From: Oceanotoga teriensis
GTDB taxonomy: Bacteria > Thermotogota > Thermotogae > Petrotogales > Petrotogaceae
Direction of reading: 5' to 3'
NCBI RefSeq assembly: GCF_003148465.1
Contig: NZ_QGGI01000017.1
Coordinates: forward strand, 1 to 64,000
DNA length: 64,000 bases
In this document: piece after piece, positions 1-8,493 of the stretch
Layout: every line of letters starts with the position of its first letter
Position numbering within the stretch: the first letter of the stretch is position 1
Notes under the pieces: model-generated
Told to the model about the DNA's origin: nothing
The model's input: only the letters and a program-made list of their open reading frames with translations
Databases searched by the model: none
Position numbers and translations under genes: made by a program

Positions 1-118
1 ACAATTTAATTATAACCTATGGAGGTAAATATCCCTTTTAACATCGTTTAAAATTACTTTAAATAAACGTTTTTAGAATTTAGAAAGATACTATAAATTT
101 AATATATTGGAGGTTATT

Positions 119-880
119 ATGAAAGAAATTATTTTAGGTTTAGTTCAAGGATTGACTGAGTTTTTACCGGTATCAAGTTCTGGTCATTTAACAATATTTT
201 CTGAATTTATGAATCTTGGTCAAAATGTTTCTTATTTTGCAATTTTACATTTAGCAACTTTCTTTGCGGTTTTACTTTTTGTTTGGAGAGAAGTTTTTGA
301 TATTATAAAAGGTATTTTCACTTTAAATAAAAATATGTTAAATTTAGCAGGAAAATTAATAGTATCGACTATACCAGCAATTTTTGCAGCTTTTTTATTA
401 GACGATTTTTTTGAAAATATTTTTTCTTCTATATTTGCAGTCGCAACTTTTTTATTTATAACTGGTATTATGATGTTTTTATCTGATAATTTTGATAAAG
501 ATAAAAAAGATATGCAGAATATCTCTTATAAAGATGCTTTAATTATAGGATTAGTACAAGCATTAGCAATTTTACCAGGTATTTCAAGAAGCGGTTCAAC
601 TTTATTTGCAGCTTTACTTTTAGGTATGAAAAGAAAAGAAGCAGTCAAATATTCTTTTTTGATGAGTTTACCAGTTACTTTTGGTGCTGGAATTTTGAAA
701 CTGGAAGGTTTTAATTTTAATATTTATTATTTCTTAGGAACTATAGTTGCTTTTTTAAGCGGTATTTTAGGTCTCTATATTCTCAAGAAGACTGTTTTAA
801 ATGGCAAATTAAAGTTTTTTGCCTATTATTGTTTTTCTATATCCATTTTTACATTTATTTATTTTGGTTTGGTGATCTAA
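119..880 (+). CDS. uppP: Undecaprenyl-diphosphatase UppP (BacA family)
   Basis: Integral membrane phosphatase that converts undecaprenyl pyrophosphate to undecaprenyl phosphate on the outer side of the membrane, so that the carrier lipid can be reused for peptidoglycan. The first signature, QGLTEFLPVSSSGH, sits at residues 10-23, and the second, PGISRSGST, lies past mid-protein; both are family-typical and the protein is a run of hydrophobic segments. I start at ATG 119, because GGAGG at 109-113 serves it; an in-frame TTG at 107 overlaps that ribosome site. The next gene follows directly and acts on the same lipid. Length, about 253 residues, is normal for the family. Confidence 0.95.
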   Translation: MKEIILGLVQGLTEFLPVSSSGHLTIFSEFMNLGQNVSYFAILHLATFFAVLLFVWREVFDIIKGIFTLNKNMLNLAGKLIVSTIPAIFAAFLLDDFFENIFSSIFAVATFLFITGIMMFLSDNFDKDKKDMQNISYKDALIIGLVQALAILPGISRSGSTLFAALLLGMKRKEAVKYSFLMSLPVTFGAGILKLEGFNFNIYYFLGTIVAFLSGILGLYILKKTVLNGKLKFFAYYCFSISIFTFIYFGLVI

Positions 881-1651
881 TTGATAAAAAATTTTATTTT
901 AGGGTTTTTAATTGGAATTTCTAATTTAGTGCCAGGTGTTAGTGGTGGTACTATTGCTGTTATATCTGGTAAATATGATGAAATAATTTCTTCCGTATCA
1001 AATTATTTTTCTTTTAAATTTGATAAAAAATCGAATTCTATATTGATTCCTTTAGCAATAGGGCTTATTTTGGCCGTATTTGGTTTTTCGAAAGTTATAA
1101 TTATTTTATTCGATAAATTTCAATTTTATATGTTAGCTTTATTTGTTGGTATGATTTTTGGAGGCCTTTTTTTCTTATTAAAAAAAATTAATTATAAAAA
1201 TATTAAAAATATTTCTTTTATTCTTTTATTTACTTTTATTTTTATTTTATTGTTTAATCTACCAAAATCTTCAACAAATAATATGAACTTTTTTTATTTA
1301 TTATTTGGAGGTATAATAGGTTCAGCAACAATGGTTTTACCTGGTATAAGTGGTTCTTCTATGTTGTTGATAATGGGTATTTATAAACCCGTTATAGAAG
1401 CAATTGGAGATTTTAATTTTAATATTCTTATTCCTGTTGCTTTAGGAATTATAATTGGTATTATCTTTATAATTAAAATATTAGAAATTTTATTGAAAAA
1501 ATGTCCAGAATTAATGTATTGTTTACTTATTTCATTAACTTTTGCTGGTGGGATTAAAATATTTCCTTTAACTAATAATTTATTTGTATATTTATTTGTT
1601 TTTGTAGGTGTTTACTTAGGTTATTTAATGGATAAATATTTTAATAAATAA
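881..1651 (+). CDS. DUF368 membrane protein, likely undecaprenyl-phosphate translocase (PopT-like)
   Basis: Polytopic membrane protein with two matching family signatures: NLVPGVSGGTIAV near residues 15-27 and MVLPGISGSSMLL near residue 150, each followed by hydrophobic helices. The internal symmetry and motifs identify DUF368. Members of this family have been reported to return undecaprenyl phosphate to the cytoplasmic face; that role is family knowledge, not visible here. The start is TTG directly after the uppP stop, with a weak GGTGATC ribosome site inside the end of uppP, so translation is probably coupled. Pairing with uppP puts dephosphorylation and flipping of the same carrier lipid in one unit. 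Confidence 0.88.
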   Translation: MIKNFILGFLIGISNLVPGVSGGTIAVISGKYDEIISSVSNYFSFKFDKKSNSILIPLAIGLILAVFGFSKVIIILFDKFQFYMLALFVGMIFGGLFFLLKKINYKNIKNISFILLFTFIFILLFNLPKSSTNNMNFFYLLFGGIIGSATMVLPGISGSSMLLIMGIYKPVIEAIGDFNFNILIPVALGIIIGIIFIIKILEILLKKCPELMYCLLISLTFAGGIKIFPLTNNLFVYLFVFVGVYLGYLMDKYFNK

Positions 1652-1656
1652 TTTCA

Positions 1657-1697
1657 AAAAATGCATAACCTTTAATTATAAAAGGTTATGCATTTTT
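1657..1697. terminator. Bidirectional terminator hairpin
   Basis: Perfect inverted repeat: an AAAATGCATAACCTTT arm, a six-base AT loop, then the matching arm running into a T tract; the left flank is A-rich, so it works for both strands. It separates the plus-strand uppP/DUF368 pair from the end of the long minus-strand gene run, whose last stop codon is at 1704. Confidence 0.9.
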
Positions 1698-1703
1698 TAT
1701 TTT

Positions 1704-2180
1704 TTATTTTCTTTCATTTTTTATATAAATAAACATATCTTTTTGTGTAAATTTATCAAATTTATTATATTTTTTAATATTTAAATTTAATAGTTTGTTT
1801 ATTACACTTTCTTGCTCAAATTCATTTAAAATAGTATATTTAGTCAAATAGTAATGTATTATTTCATGCGTCAGTGTTATTTCATATATGTTTTTTTCTT
1901 TTAAAATTCTAAAAGGTTGAGTTATTATTATATTTTTTTCAGGAATAAAAAAAGCTGAATAATATGAATAAGGTTTATCAGTTATTTTTGTAAATTCATC
2001 TAAATTATATGCTTCAACTATCAATATTTTTTCTAAATCATAATTTAATTCTTTTAAAAATAAATTTAATTTATCATATTTAATATTTATATCTTCTCCT
2101 AAGACATACGTTTTAGCAGAAAAAATATTTATGTTTAAAATTATAATCATAATTATAGTTATAATCTTTTTTTTATTCAT
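1704..2180 (-). CDS. Small secreted HExxH protein of unknown function (putative zinc metallopeptidase)
   Basis: A 158-residue protein with an N-terminal signal peptide or anchor (lysines, then an isoleucine-rich stretch to about residue 22). Near residue 105 it has LTHEIIHYYL, an HExxH zinc-binding motif in a hydrophobic helix, followed by acidic residues (NEFEQE) about 15 residues on that could give the third zinc ligand as in gluzincins. I cannot name the family. Its ATG overlaps the last 8 bases of the alpha-2-macroglobulin gene upstream, so the two are translationally coupled. It is the last gene of the run before a terminator. Function as a peptidase is inferred from the motif only. Confidence 0.6.
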   Translation of the reverse strand: MNKKKIITIIMIIILNINIFSAKTYVLGEDINIKYDKLNLFLKELNYDLEKILIVEAYNLDEFTKITDKPYSYYSAFFIPEKNIIITQPFRILKEKNIYEITLTHEIIHYYLTKYTILNEFEQESVINKLLNLNIKKYNKFDKFTQKDMFIYIKNERK

Positions 2181-5100
2181 ATATATTTAACTCTAAATCC
2201 AAAGTAGCCCCATAAGTACCTTGCCAATACATATTATATGAATATGATCCAGGAATTGTTATTTTTCCAGGGTGTGTAAATTTTAAATAATAACTGAAAG
2301 TTCCAGAATTATAATAATCTGAAAAAAAGGCTATTTTATCTTTTCTGTATTCAATAGCTGTATACCAATAATTCCACGGCATATACCAATATGAATAAAA
2401 TTTACTGTTTCCCATATCATTTTTTTCTTGGTAATTTTTTAATATTTGTATATTTCCCGGCAAATAATCTTCTGTAATTAAATAATTTGATATATCACTT
2501 TGAATATTTATTTTAATTTTTATTATATCATTTAAATTTATTTTTTTGTCATTTTTATCATATTCGATATAATATTCTCCACGTCCACCTGTATATGTTT
2601 CATTTCCTTCAAACTTTATATTTCCAAATAATTCTAATTTAACATTTTTATCATTTTTCAATATTTTTTCTGCACTTATATTTTGTATCAGTACAAGATT
2701 AGAATCTTTTAATTGATATAATTTGTTTTTTGTGAATATATAAATATTATTATTTAAAGAATCTATATGAATAGCCTCTTCTTCTGTATTTATTTTTAAA
2801 TATTTTTCATCAATAATAATAAATTGATCTTTTTCTTTATTTAATAGATAAACTGGTTTTTTATTATTTATTGTAAAATCTAATATATCTTTTTTATAAC
2901 TTTTTAATGAATCGAAATCCAAATTTACTTCATATATTTTTTCATATGTTTGAATTATTAAAAGTTTATTTTTAATCATAAATTTAATTGGATTTTTAAA
3001 TTCTAAATTTTTTATTTTTAATTTATTATTATTATAATCATAATATATACTATAATTATCATATTTTATTTCTTCTGATAAATTTGATGGTTCCCAATAA
3101 GTATAATCTCCTTTTTCTATTTTATTTTTATAATTATTATATTTAATTATAAAAGGTTTATAATTATCATTTATATTATAAAATGCATCTATAATATTTT
3201 TTTTATTATCATATTCTGTAAAAATTTCATTTCTTTTATATATTTGTTTGTTTAAAATAATTCCTTTATTAGAAGTATTTTTATTTATTTTTATTTCTTT
3301 TTTTATTTCATAAATACCGTCTTTTAAATATGTTTCTGTATTTGCTTTTTTGAATTCTTCATATTCATTATTAAAATCATATACGTCGATTAGAATTTCT
3401 AATAATTTTGCATTTTCTTTTGTAGAAAACCATACTTTACCATATCTATTCATTAATAAATATTTTAAAAGTTTTGTATTATATTTTTCTATTCCATTTT
3501 TATTTAAAGTTTTATATAAAATTGCATTATAATCTATATCTGAATAATAAAAATCTTTATCTTCTATTTTTATATAAGCAAGTTCTTCAGTTTCTTTGAT
3601 TTCATTTAATATATCTTCTATATAACTACCATCATATAATGAAAGATATAATTTATCAAATGTATTTTTAGGATTATAGTTATTATCTATTCCATACAAT
3701 TTTAAAACATAAGATATATATCCATTTTCTATATTATTTTTTAAATAATTTAATCCATCATTTATCATAGTGTCAGATATATAATAATTATTTTCTTTCA
3801 TAACTTTTAAACCTTCTAATACATATGCAGAAAGATTTGGATAGGAATTTTGAGATGTCCCCCACCATCCCCAACCGCCATCATCTCTTTGATATTTATA
3901 AAGGCGTTGAATTGCTTTTGTAACTTTATTATCTAATTCATTGATTTTTATTCCTTTATTCGAAGCAATTATTAAAGGATATGTTGTCGATATAGTTTGT
4001 TCTGAACATGTATATTCATAATTTTCAACATATTTTATTAGATCTTCTATAGTATTATTAATATTTAATTTTCTATAACTTTCGCCATTTTTAACATTAT
4101 ATCCATTTTTAGTGTCTACTATATCTATTACATCATTTTTTAACTCTGTATTTAATATTTCTACAGGTAATTTTACTATATCTCCATCTTTATCATTATA
4201 CATATATTTAAATACTATGTTTGATTTTCCAATCTTTATAGCTTTAACGTTTAATTCTACATCTAATTGAGAATTTGGCTGTATATTTATTTCACCATCT
4301 TTTTTATCTATTATAAAATATTTTTCATCAAATAAATTTTCATATTTTATATTTTTTTCTTCTTTAGTATTATTATATACAATAATATTAATTTTTATAT
4401 TATCATCATTTATAAAATATTTAGGTAATAAAGGTCTTATATAAAAATCAAGATTAGTTTTATAAGTAGTTTCTAATTTATTAAATTTATTTTCTGAGAA
4501 TAAATAAGCGTTTATTATCCACTGAGTCAAATTATCAGGATTTTTAAATTCAATTATATTTTCTCCACTATTTAATTTTATAGATGGTATCCATAATGCA
4601 GTATCTGGGAAATATTCTCTTGTATTATTTTTCATTTCTGAGCTACCCTTATAAGAAGCAAATTTATGTGTTTGTTCAAGTTTTAATTCGGAATAATAAG
4701 GAATATATATATATTCTGTTCTTGAACTTATATTATACGGTGTTGAATATACACTTTTATATATTTGATCAAATATATTTGTATCATTTTTATATATATC
4801 TAATAAAGCTTTATCAATTGTATTTAAAGTTAAATAACTTTCCGTTTCACTATTAATATATATTTTTATATTTTCTTTTGGTTTATATTCTGATTTTTCT
4901 AATTTTATACTTGATTTTAATTTATAGTCATCAAAATTTTTTATTTGTATCGTATCATTCATTCTATATATTTTTCCATTATAAAAAATATATCCATTAA
5001 TATATATATTTTTATCTATAATATTTTCATCTATTTTCACTTTTAATTTATTATTTTTTATGTTTATTTCTTCTAATTTTATCAATTTTTGACCAGCTAT

Positions 5101-6708
5101 ACTTATTAATCCTTCAGCACCATCTTTTATATTGATATCAAAACTTAAAATATTATTTTTATATGATTTGTTAATTATTTCAAATGGTGAATTATATTTT
5201 GAATCGTAAATATAATAATCATATTTTTTTATTTCATTATTTATTTTATATTGCAATTGATAATATCCTTCATCATTAAAAATTAAATTATATGAAAATA
5301 GTCCTTCTGATGTATTTATTTCTTTTTCTTCAAGAATTTTTTTATCTTTTATAATTTTTATTTTAATTTTTTCGTCTATAAGATTATTATTTTTATCTTT
5401 TAATATACCATTTATTTGATATTCTGTATTTGGTATAAATGTTCTATTATTACTTTTAAATTCTAATCTATATATACCATTAAATACTGTCACTTCATAT
5501 TCTTTTTCCATTTGTCTTTGATTTTGATCCATAGTTATTATTTGTATTCTGTAATATGAATCTTGTTCATCGTCTTTAATTTTAACTGGGATTTTTAATA
5601 TTCCTTTTTCATTTGTATAATTTACTCCATTATATACAAGTCTTTCAGAATAATTATATTTATTTGTAGCATATATATAATAAGCAATTTGAGTATTTTT
5701 TACAGGTGTTCCATTATAATATTTCATTCTAACTAAATAATTTATCATATCACCAGAGTAATACTCATTCTTTTCACTTTCTAAATTTATTTCAAATTCT
5801 GGTTTTATATATTCTTGTACATAAAAGCCTTTATATTGTTTTAATTTAGATTTTTTATCTGTTATTTCAATGGTATAATATCCTATTGGTGCAGATTCTG
5901 ATATATAATATGTGTCATTTATTCCATTATAATCATCTATATTTAAATCTTTATCATAAATTTTATTATTCGCCGGATCTATTATTTTTATATTAAATTC
6001 AGAATTATTATTTAAATGATAACTTCCATCAATCGATTGAAATGAATATATATTAAAATTAATATAATTATCTGGTTTATATAAATTTTTATCTAAAATT
6101 AAAATAAAAGGATCATTTATTATTTTTTCTTCATAAGTATAAACATTATTATAAGAGTATTGATTTCCTTTTTTTATGATAATTTTTTTTAAATTTTTAT
6201 AATTTATATTTAATTTTTCATTATTTTTATATTCTCTGCTAATCCCATTTTTATCGATAAGTATTATATCTGTAATTTCTTTGCTTGAAGTTTTTTGATT
6301 ATAATTATATATTATAAGATTATTTTTTACATATGTGTATAAAAAATTTATATCCGATACTTGTATTATTGAATTGGATATTGTTTTATTATTTGAATTT
6401 TTAAATTCAATTACAAATAATCCATAATCATTAAATTTTTCTTTATCTTCTATATTTCCACTTTGATCTAATTTTATATATCTTGAATATTTAAATTCTT
6501 TTTTCAATTCAATTAATGATTTATTTTCCACATAAAATTCTTCAGGATTTGTTATTTGATATACATTCATCATTACATTTTTTTCATCATATCCATAAAT
6601 ACTTATAGAATCTCCTTTGGAAATAACATTATTTCCAGAAGTATAAACATAAGAAAATGATATCAATGATAATAATATTAATAATATTGATAATATCTTT
6701 TTTTTCAT
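2173..6708 (-). CDS. Bacterial alpha-2-macroglobulin family protein with intact thioester
   Basis: Large secreted protein of 1511 residues with an N-terminal signal peptide (hydrophobic to about residue 22, no lipobox cysteine). The thioester motif CSEQ is at residues 901-904, followed by the family's DDGGWGWWG stretch in the thioester domain. The C-terminal domain (about 1362-1511) shows the typical LPG, IEYRKDKIAFF and PGKITIPG pattern. By family knowledge it traps attacking proteases: cleavage of a bait region exposes the thioester. Before the C-terminal domain lies an unusual stretch of about 160 residues (about 1200-1361) with repeated short beta strands. Unlike the enterobacterial homologue it is not beside pbpC; it overlaps a small HExxH protein instead. 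Start at ATG 6708 behind AGGTGG. Confidence 0.9.
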   Translation of the reverse strand: MKKKILSILLILLSLISFSYVYTSGNNVISKGDSISIYGYDEKNVMMNVYQITNPEEFYVENKSLIELKKEFKYSRYIKLDQSGNIEDKEKFNDYGLFVIEFKNSNNKTISNSIIQVSDINFLYTYVKNNLIIYNYNQKTSSKEITDIILIDKNGISREYKNNEKLNINYKNLKKIIIKKGNQYSYNNVYTYEEKIINDPFILILDKNLYKPDNYINFNIYSFQSIDGSYHLNNNSEFNIKIIDPANNKIYDKDLNIDDYNGINDTYYISESAPIGYYTIEITDKKSKLKQYKGFYVQEYIKPEFEINLESEKNEYYSGDMINYLVRMKYYNGTPVKNTQIAYYIYATNKYNYSERLVYNGVNYTNEKGILKIPVKIKDDEQDSYYRIQIITMDQNQRQMEKEYEVTVFNGIYRLEFKSNNRTFIPNTEYQINGILKDKNNNLIDEKIKIKIIKDKKILEEKEINTSEGLFSYNLIFNDEGYYQLQYKINNEIKKYDYYIYDSKYNSPFEIINKSYKNNILSFDINIKDGAEGLISIAGQKLIKLEEINIKNNKLKVKIDENIIDKNIYINGYIFYNGKIYRMNDTIQIKNFDDYKLKSSIKLEKSEYKPKENIKIYINSETESYLTLNTIDKALLDIYKNDTNIFDQIYKSVYSTPYNISSRTEYIYIPYYSELKLEQTHKFASYKGSSEMKNNTREYFPDTALWIPSIKLNSGENIIEFKNPDNLTQWIINAYLFSENKFNKLETTYKTNLDFYIRPLLPKYFINDDNIKINIIVYNNTKEEKNIKYENLFDEKYFIIDKKDGEINIQPNSQLDVELNVKAIKIGKSNIVFKYMYNDKDGDIVKLPVEILNTELKNDVIDIVDTKNGYNVKNGESYRKLNINNTIEDLIKYVENYEYTCSEQTISTTYPLIIASNKGIKINELDNKVTKAIQRLYKYQRDDGGWGWWGTSQNSYPNLSAYVLEGLKVMKENNYYISDTMINDGLNYLKNNIENGYISYVLKLYGIDNNYNPKNTFDKLYLSLYDGSYIEDILNEIKETEELAYIKIEDKDFYYSDIDYNAILYKTLNKNGIEKYNTKLLKYLLMNRYGKVWFSTKENAKLLEILIDVYDFNNEYEEFKKANTETYLKDGIYEIKKEIKINKNTSNKGIILNKQIYKRNEIFTEYDNKKNIIDAFYNINDNYKPFIIKYNNYKNKIEKGDYTYWEPSNLSEEIKYDNYSIYYDYNNNKLKIKNLEFKNPIKFMIKNKLLIIQTYEKIYEVNLDFDSLKSYKKDILDFTINNKKPVYLLNKEKDQFIIIDEKYLKINTEEEAIHIDSLNNNIYIFTKNKLYQLKDSNLVLIQNISAEKILKNDKNVKLELFGNIKFEGNETYTGGRGEYYIEYDKNDKKINLNDIIKIKINIQSDISNYLITEDYLPGNIQILKNYQEKNDMGNSKFYSYWYMPWNYWYTAIEYRKDKIAFFSDYYNSGTFSYYLKFTHPGKITIPGSYSYNMYWQGTYGATLDLELNIYE

Positions 6709-6715
6709 AAGCCAC

Positions 6716-7723
6716 CTACCTAATATAAATTTTATTTTTAAAATTACATAAAAATAAATAATGTTGTATTTTTTTTATCATTTCTTCTTTATCTTTTTTA
6801 TCATATGTTTTTTCATTTTTTTCATTTATATACGGATAATATATTATATCTGAATCTGAAAATTTTCTGATTTTTTTTAAAAAATCTTTTGGCATTCTAA
6901 ATACTCCTAAACTTATATCAGATATTTTATTCAAGTCTAAATTTTCAGAAACTTGTTTTATAAAATTTTTATATATTTCTTCGAAATTATCGACTTTTAA
7001 AATAGGATCTATTGATATTCTTATATCATATCCTTTTGTTTGAAGTGTTTTTATAGCATTTAATCTATTTTGTAAATTAGGAGTCTTTTTTTCATATTTT
7101 TTTATAATTTCTTCTGGTGAAAGTGTCCAGCCTATTATTATTCTATTATTTGGAATTATATTTATTAAATTTTTTATATTTATGCTTTTAGTTCTTATTT
7201 CTATTTTGATTTTATCATTATCTTGTACATATTTTATCCATTTATCTACAAATGGATAAATGTTTTCAAAACTCATTAAATCTGTATCATAAGAAATTGA
7301 TAAATATATTTTTTTATCTTTTGTTATTTCATCTAATTTTTTAAAATAATCTTCTAAATTAACAAACATAACTATATTTGCTGAATCATACATTCCTTGA
7401 AGATAACAGTATTTACAATCAAATAAGCAATTATATATTGAATTCGTATAATAAAAATTTTCATTATCAAAATTTTGACAATAATCAGAGCCTTTATATA
7501 TTAAATTTTCATTTTTAACTGCTAAAATTAAATTTTGAGATAGTTTTTGTTTGTTAAAACTTTGATTTTTTAAAGAAAATATTTCTTTATAATTATTTAT
7601 TCTTATTATTTTAGATTGTTTGAATTTTTTTAATATTTCATTTGTTGATTTATAATTAAAAGCCTTTTCTTCAATATATATATGTGAAAATGTATTTTTA
7701 TATAATTTCTTTTTTGATTTCAT
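6716..7723 (-). CDS. Spore photoproduct lyase-like radical SAM protein
   Basis: Protein of 335 residues with a radical SAM cluster motif of the SPL type, Cx3Cx2C at Cys99, Cys103 and Cys106, followed by YLQG and the family-like stretch IVMFVNLEDYF. Spore photoproduct lyases repair a thymine dimer using a 5'-deoxyadenosyl radical and a later cysteine as hydrogen donor. Here the matching position (SYDTD, about 144-148) has no cysteine, and the only other cysteines are at about 82 and near the C-terminus. It is therefore probably not a true photoproduct lyase of the known mechanism. The ATG overlaps the nucleosidase-like gene upstream by 26 bases. The neighbours show no sporulation genes. Confidence 0.78.
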   Translation of the reverse strand: MKSKKKLYKNTFSHIYIEEKAFNYKSTNEILKKFKQSKIIRINNYKEIFSLKNQSFNKQKLSQNLILAVKNENLIYKGSDYCQNFDNENFYYTNSIYNCLFDCKYCYLQGMYDSANIVMFVNLEDYFKKLDEITKDKKIYLSISYDTDLMSFENIYPFVDKWIKYVQDNDKIKIEIRTKSINIKNLINIIPNNRIIIGWTLSPEEIIKKYEKKTPNLQNRLNAIKTLQTKGYDIRISIDPILKVDNFEEIYKNFIKQVSENLDLNKISDISLGVFRMPKDFLKKIRKFSDSDIIYYPYINEKNEKTYDKKDKEEMIKKIQHYLFLCNFKNKIYIR

Positions 7724-8480
7724 AAAAAAGTTTATTCCTTTCTCTTTTTTCAGATATTTCTGAAGATTTCAATTGTGGTATATTTTTATATTTTAAATAA
7801 TGATATGTTAAAAGATTTTTTAATTCTAATTTTTGATATTTTGTAAATGATGTTTTTTCTACTATTTGTTTTATTTTATCTTTTATATTCTCTATATCTT
7901 CTATTTTTTCATCATTTTTTATAAGAATTTCTATAATTTTTATTATTTTTTCAAAATTATTTATATAATTTTTTTTGATTACTTCATAATCAATTGTTTC
8001 TTCAAGTATGTCAGATATATATTTTATAATAAAAATATTTTCACTTTTATAAAACTTTTTCGCCGATTGATAAAATCCTGAACTTTCCATATCTATCATA
8101 ATAGGATATTTTATTTTTTCTTTCTGAATTCTAGATTTTGTAACTATTTTTCCTTCTAATTCATTTATTTCATAAAATATTTCTGGATAATAATTTTTTT
8201 GAATTTCTTCATCGTATATTTCATTTATTAAATATATTTCATCTTTTTTATATATTTTTGAATTTGAAGTAGCCGCAATTCCAATATTTAATATTTTGTC
8301 ATTTTTATTGTTCTTTAAATAAGCTACTGAAATAGCAGAGTTGATTTTACCAATTCCAGATATTATTAGAGTTATATTTTCATTTTTATATATTTTCATT
8401 TTATCTTCTGTTTTTTTTAAATTATATTTTTTTATTATCGGTAAAGCTTCAAATTTTAAAGCTGTAACTATATATAACAT
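7698..8480 (-). CDS. MTA/SAH nucleosidase-like protein with helical C-terminal extension
   Basis: The first 170 residues or so resemble the phosphorylase/nucleosidase superfamily: an N-terminal TALKFEALPI, the glycine-rich SGIGKINSAIS, and DMESSGFY and ISD segments that match the catalytic Glu, Glu and Asp of MTA/SAH nucleosidase (Pfs). A charged, helical tail of about 90 residues is unlike that enzyme. The likely reaction is cleavage of the glycosidic bond of a 5'-modified adenosine, but substrate choice cannot be read. It overlaps the downstream radical SAM gene by 26 bases, so both proteins are probably made together; see findings. Start at ATG with AGGGA upstream. Confidence 0.65.
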   Translation of the reverse strand: MLYIVTALKFEALPIIKKYNLKKTEDKMKIYKNENITLIISGIGKINSAISVAYLKNNKNDKILNIGIAATSNSKIYKKDEIYLINEIYDEEIQKNYYPEIFYEINELEGKIVTKSRIQKEKIKYPIMIDMESSGFYQSAKKFYKSENIFIIKYISDILEETIDYEVIKKNYINNFEKIIKIIEILIKNDEKIEDIENIKDKIKQIVEKTSFTKYQKLELKNLLTYHYLKYKNIPQLKSSEISEKRERNKLFYEIKKEII

Positions 8481-8493
8481 TTATTTTCCCTAC

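Noticed and set aside
1-118. Minus-strand promoter near the left edge (TATAAT at 9-14)
   Set aside because: No convincing -35 box, and the gene it would serve lies outside the window.
128-187. UppP as inactive because the first motif has Gln instead of Glu
   Set aside because: The family consensus allows glutamine or glutamate at that place; Glu14 and the serine-rich motif are intact.
4584-4856. Plus-strand reading frame opposite the macroglobulin gene
   Set aside because: It has no ribosome site or recognisable protein and is a shadow of the minus-strand gene; the same holds for other opposite-strand frames in this AT-rich DNA.
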